Shown piece by piece: positions 1 through 9,668 of a stretch of DNA of 64,000 nt. Source of the stretch: Salticus scenicus (Eukaryota; Arthropoda; Arachnida; Araneae; Salticidae); the NCBI GenBank assembly GCA_963930645.1, contig OZ005651.1, positions 134,231,975-134,295,974 of the forward strand. The letters are read 5' to 3'. A program made the position numbers and the translations under genes. Under the pieces are notes generated by a model. The model saw only the letters and a program-made list of their open reading frames with translations. It had not been told where the DNA came from and did no database searches. The first letter of the stretch is position 1. Each line of letters opens with the position of its first letter.

Positions 1-2733
1 ACTTGTGGCTAAAACCAGCACTTTGTCCCCGGGATTAAATTTCCGATTTACCGCATTTCTGTCATACCAGATTTTGCGTTTGTCCCTTTTTTCCTCCATC
101 TGCTCCCCTGCGAGCTCTTGACACCTTTGGAGTCTGTTTATCAATTCGAAAACATACTCCGTCACTGGGTTTTGCTCCTCTTCCTGCTCTGTCCATTTCT
201 CAAATAGCAGGGTTTCCGGGGTTCGCAGATTTCTCCCATGAACCAACTCGGCTGGGCTGAATCCCGTTGATTCATGTGTTACCGTCCGCAAAGCTAACAA
301 AGCATAGGGTAAACTCCTCTCCCAACTTTCTCCACTTTCTAAACAGATTACCTTCAGTAACCGTTTAACTGAACGATGCCAACGCTCAATGCAATTTGTC
401 TGTGGGTGGTGCACACTACTGTGAGTTATCTTAATTCCAAATTTTTCTAAGAAAGTTGAGGTTAAGTTACTCATAAAACAAGCCCCTAAGTCTGTTTGGA
501 TTACTTTCGGAAATCCCATTCTACTAAATACTATCATTAACGCGTCGATCACTGTTTCCGACCTTGAATCGGGTATCGGGATAGCCTCTGGATACCTCGA
601 TGCTAAACACATAGCCGTGAGCATATATTTATTTTGATTTTCCGAAGGTGGGAGTGGTCCCACAATATCACAGTTTATATGCGTAAAAATTGCAGTAATA
701 ATGGGAACAAGTTTAAGAGGGGCTTTTTTTTGCTCTCCTGCCTTCCCAATTTTCTGACAAGGATCACACGATTTTACATAGGCTTCAGCCTCTTTAATGA
801 TATTTGGCCAGAAAAAATATCGCAGCAATTTATCCTTAGTTTTAGTCATGGCCACATGACCGGATATTAAACTGTGACAAAGATTCAAAATTTCATTCCT
901 ATATTTCCGCGGAATAATTAGCTGACGCCTTTTTTCTCCTCTGTGATCTGTAGCAATTCTGTACAGCAAACCTTGATCTATTGTTAAATTCGATTTCTCC
1001 TCTTTCGCGCGCGCCCACAACTCTGTCAAGCTTTCATCTTTTTCCTGCTCTTGGCGAAACTCGTTTTTCCCAACGTGCGCCAGAGCGGTGATCCTATCCT
1101 CCTCTAACTCGGGGAGGAAAATTGATTCTTCCGTACCCTGATTTTCCGTAGGCTCGCTCTCTGCCTCTCCCTGATCATTCCCAGCGCTTTCACTCGCCAG
1201 ACTGGTTTTTGGCGCAGTTTCGTTTTTACGCCTTTTCGCCCGCGTTTCGACTGCATGGATTAATTCGGGTTTTTGTTTTTTTCTCTCGATTAATTTCTGC
1301 GTCTCATTTCCCAGTAAATAATAATCCATGAGAACTTCCTTATCCGCTACCGCGGCTTTCGTATTAATTAACCCTATTCCCTCAATTTCTAATTCAATAT
1401 TGGCTATGGGTAGACATCTCACTTCGTTGGCTAAAGCTGCTTTAACCCACACAGTTTCCCCGTTTAATTGCTCATTAGAAATTATTTTATGAGGGGCAAT
1501 ATCGAGGCACGTCCCAGAATCACGTAAAATGGTAAACTTTTCCCCATTTATCTTGGCTTCACTTAAATAAGGTTCAAAAGCGGGGTTTAAATTCTCAGCG
1601 TCTCCTACGTGATTTACTTTTTCAGCCTTCTCTTGTCTGCTTTTCCAGACTGGGCAATTTGGCTTAATGTGATCGGGGGAAGAGCACACATAGCAAACAA
1701 TAGGTTTTCGGGCCTCAAATAATTTAGATCTTTCCGTCAGATCAGACTTATCCCTCCAATTTTTTTGTTCTGGGGCCTTTTTCTCAACCCTATTTTTATC
1801 AAAGTTGCGAGGTTTATCTAATTTCTTTTCTAGTGGTGGTTTCGGGGTCCAACTTTTCTTATTATTTCTGCGAACTGACTCGTATGCGTCAAACTTCTTA
1901 GCTAACTCTCGCGGTTCATTGAGAGAGCTCCACGAATCTATGAAATGATCTTTCATTTCGAAATTAGCCCGTTTCTTTAACTGGTCGGCCACCATTAATT
2001 TCTTTAGATCCTCAAAATTTGTCACTTCTACTCCCTCTAACCACCCATTTAAATATGTATCTAAATCATAAGCTAGATCATGCCAAAGAGTTCCCGGTTG
2101 TTTTTGGTGTTGCATAAATTTAATTCTAAAATTTTCCGGACTTAATTTAAATCGATCTAATAGCATTTGTTTGACTTTCTCAAAATCGTCACTAATTTCT
2201 TGGGGTTCTTTTAAAATTAATTCCGCGATTTCTACGGGCAATAAAGCTAATAAATTAGTCACTAGATCCTCGTCATCTATTTCTAACTTCCTAGCTTGTC
2301 TTTGGAATAACGCAAGAAATAATGCCATGTCCGATTTCTCCGGTTCAAATTTTTGCATAACCGATTTTAGTGATTGTCGGCTGGAGCGTTCGCTACGAGT
2401 CGAAGCTAGACTTACTGTTTCTGAATTTTGGGCTATTTTAAGTTTTTCTAACTCTAATTCATGTTTCCTTTCCGCTTCTCTTTCAGCGATTTTTTTCTCT
2501 TCAGCCTCCCTTTCCGCAATCTTTTCCGCCTTCCTTTTCTCTTCCGCCTTTCTTTCTAAGAGATCCTCCCGTATTAACTTAATTTGAGCTAGGGCTAGGT
2601 CTTTATCGTAATCTGGAGACTTTTGAATTTTCCCTATGATATCACTTATCCTATCCGAAGTTTCAACAATCACTCCGAATTCGACTGCGAGCTCTTGCAG
2701 TTCCGCTTTCCTATACTGCCCTAAATCTGACAT
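1..2733 (-). CDS. Gag-protease-integrase polyprotein of element 1 (partial, runs off left edge)
   Basis: The frame opens at the ATG at 2733, with an in-frame TAG three codons upstream, and I find no stop down to position 1 (911 codons). Residues 1-45 are a SAP-like leader and 45-100 a charged coiled coil. Residues 125-288 are a capsid-like region whose C-terminal half (about 200-288) resembles SCAN. The zinc knuckle is C347-X2-C350-X4-H355-X4-C360. A protease-like DSGT starts at D405. The integrase zinc finger is H620, H626, C656, C659, and the catalytic core is D689, D748, E783. No YxDD reverse-transcriptase block lies between protease and integrase, so RT must follow integrase (off window) or be missing. 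The last Asp and Glu are separated by 34 residues, one fewer than usual. The product would package element RNA and integrate cDNA. The protease assignment is weaker than the rest. Confidence 0.9.
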   Translation of the reverse strand, partial: MSDLGQYRKAELQELAVEFGVIVETSDRISDIIGKIQKSPDYDKDLALAQIKLIREDLLERKAEEKRKAEKIAEREAEEKKIAEREAERKHELELEKLKIAQNSETVSLASTRSERSSRQSLKSVMQKFEPEKSDMALFLALFQRQARKLEIDDEDLVTNLLALLPVEIAELILKEPQEISDDFEKVKQMLLDRFKLSPENFRIKFMQHQKQPGTLWHDLAYDLDTYLNGWLEGVEVTNFEDLKKLMVADQLKKRANFEMKDHFIDSWSSLNEPRELAKKFDAYESVRRNNKKSWTPKPPLEKKLDKPRNFDKNRVEKKAPEQKNWRDKSDLTERSKLFEARKPIVCYVCSSPDHIKPNCPVWKSRQEKAEKVNHVGDAENLNPAFEPYLSEAKINGEKFTILRDSGTCLDIAPHKIISNEQLNGETVWVKAALANEVRCLPIANIELEIEGIGLINTKAAVADKEVLMDYYLLGNETQKLIERKKQKPELIHAVETRAKRRKNETAPKTSLASESAGNDQGEAESEPTENQGTEESIFLPELEEDRITALAHVGKNEFRQEQEKDESLTELWARAKEEKSNLTIDQGLLYRIATDHRGEKRRQLIIPRKYRNEILNLCHSLISGHVAMTKTKDKLLRYFFWPNIIKEAEAYVKSCDPCQKIGKAGEQKKAPLKLVPIITAIFTHINCDIVGPLPPSENQNKYMLTAMCLASRYPEAIPIPDSRSETVIDALMIVFSRMGFPKVIQTDLGACFMSNLTSTFLEKFGIKITHSSVHHPQTNCIERWHRSVKRLLKVICLESGESWERSLPYALLALRTVTHESTGFSPAELVHGRNLRTPETLLFEKWTEQEEEQNPVTEYVFELINRLQRCQELAGEQMEEKRDKRKIWYDRNAVNRKFNPGDKVLVLATS

Positions 2734-3746
2734 GTTTACCTAATTCTAAATTCACAATTTAATCTTACACAATTCCCAAAAAAAAATTTCTACATAATAC
2801 CTAACACTTTTACACAATTCCTAACAATTTTACACAATTCTTACAATTTTACCCAATTCCAAAAAATACATATACAAAATTACACTAATAAAACCTATAA
2901 TTCAATTTTGCAAATTTTTGGGGTGTATAAAATTCCAATACAACACGATTCCAATAATTAAAACTTAATATTCAATTCTACACATTAAATTTGAAATATT
3001 TGAAATCACAACACTTTCCAGGAAAGAAACCTCTTTCCGTAACTTATTTGATTCACTTTTAATTTTCATAAATTACACAAAACAATATGAAATTACTGTG
3101 TTATCTTTCTCAAGATATTTTAACACACTTTTTGTTTTCTCAAATAATATCTGTTTTCAAATATAATCTTTCTCATTTAAAACAAGATAATCAAATATGT
3201 GCAAATCAATTAATATTTTTCCAAACTAAACAAATATGAGTTATATTTAAATTAAATTTACCTATAATTTAAATTCCTCCCTGTTTTTACTTAGAGTTTC
3301 TCATATTTGTGATATGCCACATTTTTAATTTTTCCAAAAACAATGTTAATTTAAGGTTTACTCTCCCTTAATAAATTTCTAAATAACTTTTAACTTTATA
3401 CATTTATCATCTAATACCTTAAATAACAAAAAATTTTACAGCCTCACTAGAAAAGTTTGACTCACCCCTGTTTTGTTGTCGTTTGCTCGAGTTTCGTCCT
3501 TCCTTCTGGCACTTACGATGGCTCTCGGATCGGCACTCCGTATGGAATTCGGGATGGGTTCCGGCTGAGGGCTCTCCTCTCTGTCTTAGAGATTCTCGTC
3601 GATGCGACGTAGATGTATCCTCCGTTGATTTGATGATTCGACGTACTCCGCTGCGTTTATCCTTCCCTTGAGTCTATCACTTTTCTATCGTCCGTAGTCC
3701 GTACTTCTTCAGGCAGTGTAGTATTCTCCAACAATCATCCCTCTAG
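2734..3746 (-). other. 5' leader of element 1
   Basis: This is untranslated sequence between primer site and gag. The LTR-proximal 280 bases (3467-3746) have balanced composition; the rest is very AT-rich. At 2764-2861 a unit of about 20 bp containing TTACACAATTCC recurs roughly four times with changes. A very short upstream ORF starts a few bases after the primer site. No hairpin array like that of element 2 was seen. Confidence 0.6.
2740..3465 (-). other. Candidate leader intron of element 1
   Basis: On the minus strand a donor-like AGGG|GTGAGTC starts the segment at 3465, and a TTAG|GTAAAC acceptor-like end lies just upstream of the gag ATG. The interior is much more AT-rich than the flank before the donor. 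Element 2 has the same arrangement (donor about 50 bases after its primer site, TTAG|GT just before gag). The acceptor has only a weak pyrimidine tract, so this remains an inference. Confidence 0.35.
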
Positions 3747-3757
3747 CGCTGCCACCA
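3747..3757 (-). other. Primer binding site, tRNA-Leu type
   Basis: The minus-strand TGGTGGCAGCG directly follows the LTR end and is complementary to a 3' end reading CGCTGCCACCA, which is that of several animal tRNA-Leu species including CCA. It would prime minus-strand cDNA synthesis. The match stops after about 11 bases. Confidence 0.7.
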
Positions 3758-4418
3758 AGTTAGTATAGCTGTGGCGTTTTGGAATTTCGGGCGAGGGTTC
3801 TGGTAGCGAAGAAGAAAATCCCGTCACAGCAGAGGTTGATAAGAAAATTAATTTAATTAAAATTTAAAAAAAATATTCTATGTACAACCGTTAGTTTCAA
3901 TATTGATGTTGGAAAACAATACTTGCACCGTTCCAGGTACAGAACAGATATAGTCCAGTCCTATTATAATTTACAGTAAAAAGTCTTTTGCTAGCTGACC
4001 TGCACACTTTCGCCGGTGACAGAAAATGAGTTGACCTGTGTTCTCTGCTCCTAGAGGAACACAAAAAAAAAATCACTAAGTCTCGTTACCTCTCCTGGTA
4101 AACGGGACAAGAGAAGACCCTCCGACCTTCACTGGCCGAAGACAAGATACGAATCCCCGACTCTCTGCTTCCAGCTCTCCTGGGAAAACTCGTCCTCTCG
4201 ATGGCAACCCGCGCTCCTCTCTCATTCGCGGAGCGGGCGGGCGCCTTTCCGTCGGGCCGAAGAAATTCCTCGGAAACTCCAATGTTCTCACGACCATCAG
4301 GGAGTACCATCAGGGCAGCTTCTTTGTACTTTAGTGTCACAGTTCGAGACAGTCTGGAGCCAAACTATTGTAAGTATCAGCACACCTGCTCTGTGTAGAG
4401 ATTAAGGTCTGGCCAACT
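3758..4418 (-). repeat. 5' LTR of element 1
   Basis: The boundaries are inferred from the adjoining primer site and from short terminal inverted repeats: the plus strand starts AGTTAGTATAG and ends GGCCAACT. AGTT...AACT ends are known for several gypsy-type LTRs. The length is about 661 bp. A GC- and CpG-rich core at 4085-4300 contrasts with an AT-rich part near 3840-3880. The second LTR is outside the window, so ends cannot be confirmed by comparison. Confidence 0.6.
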
Positions 4419-5479
4419 TTAATTAATTGGAAGGGGGGCTGTATGCCACAATACCATCGATAATTTCTATATTACCTACTCCAGAATATGCCATAGATCC
4501 CCATACTATAATTCCTCCTCCACCGTGTTTAACTGATGGTAGTAAGTTTTCTTCTGAAATTCTTCTTTGGGTTTCCTCCACACTAACACTCGTACATACG
4601 AACCAGAAATATTAAATTTACTTTCGTTGACAAACAAAATATTTTTGCAATAATCAGGGGTTTTTTCTTTCATAAATTTCACGAAAGAAAGTGTAGCTTT
4701 TCGGTTCTTTTAAATAATGTAAAAAAAAATTTCTTGCTAGTCATGCATTATATCCTTTGGATCGGATTATTCTTCCTACTGTTTCTGGATTAACAGATAC
4801 TTCACATAATTCTCTTACTTTCGCAACCAGTTTAGCAACACTCAGTCGTGGATTTTTTTTTTTTTAATATTCCTGAAAATAAAGCGTTTTATTCCATCAG
4901 ATAACTTAGATGGTCTTCCAGGTCTTTTTTTTTTTTTTTTCAATTCTATGATACTTCTTATAACGTTTAATTATATCGAAAACTGTGAAATGACTTAAAT
5001 ATATTGCTAATTTTTCTAATAGATTTGCCTTTTATTGTATGCAAATCGATAACTAATCTACGTGTTTCTGACGATGTTTTCTTTCCTTGAAGGAGCCATT
5101 GTAACATAACATTAAAATAACTCAAATTCTGTAAAATTTTGTTCATTAACTCAAGCAAACTACTTTAGAAAAATTAACAAACCTGTTTAATCGCAATAAG
5201 CCCATATATGTGCTTTTTGTATTTAACACAGCCGATTTTAATTCGTAACCTTTCAACTGTCTGATTATTTTTGTGAGACTATTTTTCCTCGATTACCATA
5301 AGCTGTTCTTTTTTTATTCTTACTATTTAATTTTTGAAACTATATTTCGTATAAAAGTAAAGCTAAATTAACATACTTTCAAAATACAAACAGTTCTTTT
5401 TATTTTAATTTCATATATTTCTGATAATTGATAAAATATATAAAAAATCCACGTGTCCGATTATTTTTGTGAGGCACTG
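4419..5479 (-). mobile_element. Tc1/mariner-type transposon remnant with one terminus
   Basis: The right end reads, on the minus strand, TA then CAGTGCCTCACAAAAATAAT at 5479, a typical Tc1-family terminus at a TA target. A near copy of the terminal sequence lies about 195 bp inward (5258-5280), so the end has the two-direct-repeat layout known as IR-DR. The other terminus is not present. Transposase fragments occupy 4436-5158. Confidence 0.75.
4436..5158 (-). pseudogene. Tc1-like transposase, decayed N-terminal half
   Basis: In broken minus-strand frames one can read a first helix-turn-helix (around 5090-4980, ETRRLVIDLHTIKGKSIRKI), a GRPSKLSDG linker (near 4925), a second HTH piece ending VNPETVGRIIRSKGYNA (4830-4745), the first catalytic block FVNESKF (4640-4620) and VKHGGGGIIVWG (about 4535-4499). 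In the catalytic block the expected Asp is Asn. A frameshift lies near 4550, and A-runs and stops interrupt the rest. The second Asp and the Glu of the DDE triad are absent, probably cut off by the element 1 insertion. It is certainly not functional. Confidence 0.8.
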
Positions 5480-6577
5480 TATATAATTTCAAACCATATT
5501 TCTAACTTATTACTGCGCTTTGAAGAATACGTTCCTTGAAATTGTTACGAAGATAAGTTATGGGGCATGTTTAATTTGTAACTGTGCTGCAAGTGTAAAA
5601 TCTTTGACAATGAGCGATAACGGAGAGATTGTTCTGCCTTAATTTCTTTTTCTATTAAATAAATAAATAAATAAATAAAATAAAAATAAAAATAAAATCA
5701 CAATATAAATAAAAAAAATTTTTAGTGTGCATAAATGATATTTTTGGCTGCTGAGGAGATATTTTTGAGTTTATTAACCGGCAATGCTGATTTTATTAAG
5801 CGGCGGCTTTAAAAGTAGTTTGTATTGATTTGATTCGGGTACTGATAATTTGATCAGATTAAGCGGCTGGTTTTATTAACCAGTGAATTTATTAAGCGGT
5901 GGTTACTGTATATTGAATGTAATGAAAGATCATTATCCTTTAAGCAAAATGTTATTGCGAACTAACTAGATATAAAATGGTGCTTATCGAATAGGTAATA
6001 TTTCACGAGTAAAAGAAATTAATTAAATAACCATAAATTTTGAGAAATAATTATTCTGTAACAGTTTTATGATTCTTACACTAGACAAATAGCGAATGGT
6101 CTCTAATTTAAAAGTAGAATATATTTAGATAACAATGAGGAAAACCCAATTTGCTGTATTTTTTTTATTACTCCAAGAGGTTATGTTTCTATAAGGTCAA
6201 GCAAATGTGCTTTAACTTTTTCAAAAGTCAGAAGTCACTGGAAATTTATGAAAGTTGTCTAGATTTAAGTTCTTTTAATGATGTAATATTGGTAAAAGCT
6301 TACTGTTAAAAACCTAATAAAAATATTTAATAAGAAAAATAAAATAAACGGTGATGCATAGGAACCTTACTTCAACAGCTGCAAGCGGCCCGAAAAAAGT
6401 AAAAAATAAAAGTGAAAATGAATGTGACAGAAAAATACTTTTCACTAAGCAATGAAATTACAGTAAAATCTCTTAGTACCTAGAATGACGGATCTAAATG
6501 CAAATTTGTGCTAATTAACAACGTTGCATCAATCTAATGGTCCATGTCTAAGTATTTATTGACTTTCGTATTTGGTA
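5480..6577. other. AT-rich intergenic DNA with a possible pogo/Tigger-type end
   Basis: No coding sequence was seen. An (AAAT)n run lies at 5657-5690. Between 5775 and 5912 the motif ATTAAGCGG recurs three times, and the last ends GGTGGTTACTGTA; on the minus strand this reads TA-CAGTAACCACCGCTTAA, which resembles a Tigger-type terminus. No partner end was found. Confidence 0.4.
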
Positions 6578-7689
6578 ATCTACAAAAAAGGTATTTAAAA
6601 AGTACAAAAAAGCCAAGCTCAAAGGAAGAGAATAGATTAAAGTTGTGCCTAAAAAGGGTGTGATATCAAATTCCCAAGCTTACATTCTAATACTTATTTA
6701 ATATTCCCTTTTAACTAAATTTTCACACGTGAATATGATATGTTGATATAAATCCTCCTTTCCTGTACTAAATAAATCATAGCGTGTTTCTGAAAATTAT
6801 TATTATTTTTTTTATTTATGCATGATGGGCTTGGCGGCCATCTTTCAAAATTTTACGTTAATTTGAATTCTTTTATAAATCTCATCAATTATTGAATGGG
6901 AGTGCACCAAACTTTAACACTGTTAAAACTTAAATTGATTCAACTTGTGTGCATAACGGGAGCTTTTGTGATGTTTTTTCCGTATTTTTTTTTTTCTTTT
7001 ATAATCTGAATATTTCAGCCTCTGTTGAATGGAATAAGTATATTATTTTTACAATATATTTATTCCAAGAAGCTATATTCAAATTGGGTAAATATAATGG
7101 GGGGGGGGGAGATTCTATGCTTTTTTTTTCACCTTTTTACGTTAATTTAAATTCTTATATTCTTTTATTCCCGACATTTATAGGATGGAAGTGCACCAAA
7201 ATTAATACTAAATACTTGTAATAAGAAATCAAGTTGATTGAACTTGTGTACATAGCGGGCGTTTTTACGATGTTTTCCCTCGCAATTTTTGTTATCGGAA
7301 TATTTCAGTCTCTGTTGAATGGAATAGCCAAATTAACTTTATACGAGATTTATTTCAAGAAGCTTCCTCCAAATTGTGTAAATGTTTATTCATACTTTGA
7401 AAGATGGCCGCCTAGGCCATCATGCATAAATATATATTATATATAATAATAATAATAATTTTCAGAAACACACTGCGATGTATTTAGTACACTATCAACA
7501 TATCATAAGGCACTTGATTTACGTGGGAAAATTTAGTTAAAAGGGAATATTAAAAAAGTATTAGAATGTATGCTTGGGAATTTGATATCACACCCTTTTT
7601 AGACACAACTTTAATCCATTCTCTTTCTTTGAGCTTGGCTTTTATGTACTTTTTAAATGTCTTTTTTTTTTTTTTTTTTTTTTGTAGAT
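6578..7689. mobile_element. Foldback element, about 1.1 kb
   Basis: Imperfect inverted arms of roughly 270 bp pair 6578-6860 with 7388-7689; for example GGGTGTGATATCAAATTCCC on the left recurs inverted on the right. Between the arms two diverged direct copies of a unit of about 200-280 bp (6898-7090 and 7183-7390) share phrases such as AATATTTCAG-CTCTGTTGAATGG. The right arm has expanded T and A runs near 7663-7722. It has no coding capacity; small ORFs inside are repeat-derived. Confidence 0.7.
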
Positions 7690-9452
7690 ATCATTTATTA
7701 AAAAAAAAAAAAAAAAAAAAAACGCAGTTTTTATTTTTACTTGAATTAACCTGATACTTTTGAGATATTACATAATACACCCTAAATACAAACATATCGT
7801 AAGTACATCATATGTCCTGGATTTCAAATTGGTTTTCGTGAGATGTTGATCAAAGGCACATTTATTCTTTGCCTTAATCTTCTCATAAATTCAGGATGCT
7901 AGACATTAGCCATGAGTTTTCTATACGGACAAGTATGTTGTGTCCGTCACAAAACTTTCTTCTACATTTTCCTATACAAAACAAATTAATGCAGTAAAAA
8001 TTAGTTATTATATTTTTCATTATGAATGCAGACTATTATCATCTCACACTGTTTTCTGTAAATTTAGTGTAAATATTTATCCAGAGTCTCTGTAAATTTA
8101 CAGTAATTCTTAGTTAAAAGTGAATAATCGAGATTCTCAATCTTTATTCTGTATTTTTACCTAATTTTATTATTTAATTAAAATTAAAAATGACTGTTTC
8201 TACTTTAGAAAAATCATTCTAAGTCCGAAATATATTCTCACCAACAATTAATTAAATTAATATTTCTTATTAAAGTAAATGTATAAAATAAGTTTTCAAC
8301 ATCTCCATTTATTTTTCTCTGTAATTTTATGTAAGACTTAAGATAATACATTACACAGAGTTTTCTGTTGAAATTTTCAACAGTGCAGAGAGGTATTGTC
8401 ATACGGAATCTCCAAAAGAAGTAAATTTTCACAGTGCATCCTTTCTGTTCTAAAAAACATTTATAGCATATGAGCGCCACCTATCGGCCGATAGGTATCC
8501 AAATTGAATCAGCATAATGTCTCATGATGGGCTTTTCCCATATCAAGTTTTGTTCCATTATACGCAACAGACCCTGAGTATAACATTTCCTTAAATTGCG
8601 AAAATCCCTGTATAGCAGCGCCACCTGTTGAGATATAGGTACAAAAGCTGATAGGCACTAATTTATAACAAGGTAAATCTATATGTAAATTTATATGCAA
8701 AAAAAAAAAAAAAAAAAATTACATTATTGCATCTGGCATGTAATTAAAATTGTAGTGATGCTATTTATTGAAAAAGATAGAAAGTTATTTTCCTGTTTGA
8801 ATATTTAATAAAAAGCGTTATTTACATGAATACTTACTGGCAACACTACTTTCTCTTTCTCTTTACAACCTTTCTTTCCTCTGGGGTTGTTTGTTTTTGA
8901 GTCTTTCTTTACTTTTTATCACCTGTAAATGAAAGATAATTATTAGGCAATAGGTATTATTCTCTGATATATGATTACATAATGCTAAAAATTCAAACAG
9001 TAAAGAAATAATTCTACAATGATAATTCCCGAAAAACTGATCACTCTATTTATTCTGCCAATTATTTATACAATGATTCTAAGTGAAATTCGGCCATTCA
9101 GATAATATACATTAAAACCTTAAGGAGTTATTTATATATTTCCAATATATTTTTCTCTTAGAATGTTTTGGCAAATACAATTTTTGGTAATATTTACTTT
9201 AATACAGTAATGGGTTATTTATAATTATCTTTAAATGTATATTTTTTCTTATTGTTTTAGAATACACATTAAAAACTGCTCAAATAATGACTATGCATAT
9301 AAAATATTTTTTAAGTGTTTCTTTATATCGAAAATATGGTTATAGAATTGAAAAAGTTCCAAAATCTCATAAAATTTTGGAGTAAAAAATTAATAATAAT
9401 AAAAAAAAAATGAGAGATAATAGATTTTAGGGATTTGTAAAATTAACCACTT
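7690..9452. other. Noncoding AT-rich DNA
   Basis: No gene or clear mobile element was recognised. Two GCGCCACCT-type phrases lie at 8472 and 8618 in a slightly more GC-rich patch. A poly-A run is at 8699-8718. Confidence 0.5.
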
Positions 9453-9668
9453 AACTGCTCCAGGCGTATATATACGTTTTTCCAAAGTACGATCCTTTGT
9501 ATTATACTGCTCTCAGTGAAATTACTGACACGGCTTCACTTTGCAATAAAATAAAATTGAAAGTGATCTGGACAGTATTTTCGAAGGATTTACTCATTTA
9601 GATTTAAAAGGGAACGGTGGTACTGAGAAACAAATCTTGTAAGTTTTTCTCGGCAAGTAAGGGGTTAA
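9453..9668. mobile_element. Probable piggyBac-type MITE
   Basis: The segment is bounded by TTAA on both sides. The left end reads TTAACCACTTAACTGC and the inverted right end TTAACCCCTTACTTGC, so the termini match imperfectly. The length of 216 bp without an ORF fits a nonautonomous element at a TTAA target. Confidence 0.5.

Larger units (their letters stand above)
1..4418 (-). mobile_element. Ty3/gypsy-type LTR retrotransposon, element 1 (5' part, cut by window edge)
   Basis: Read on the minus strand, this is a 5' LTR (3758-4418), a primer binding site (3747-3757), a leader (2734-3746) and one open frame (2733 to beyond position 1) for Gag, a protease-like segment and integrase. The reverse transcriptase and 3' LTR are not in the window. 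It sits against a decayed Tc1-like transposon at 4419-5479 whose C-terminal half is missing here, so the element probably inserted into that transposon. The open 911-codon frame suggests a recent or still functional copy. Confidence 0.85.

Noticed and set aside
4086..4340. Overlapping open frames on both strands in GC-rich sequence
   Set aside because: They lie inside the element 1 LTR; the open frames follow from low stop density in GC-rich DNA and resemble no protein.
6949..7446. Two 70-90 codon frames with similar peptides
   Set aside because: They are the two direct units inside the foldback element and consist of low-complexity codons.
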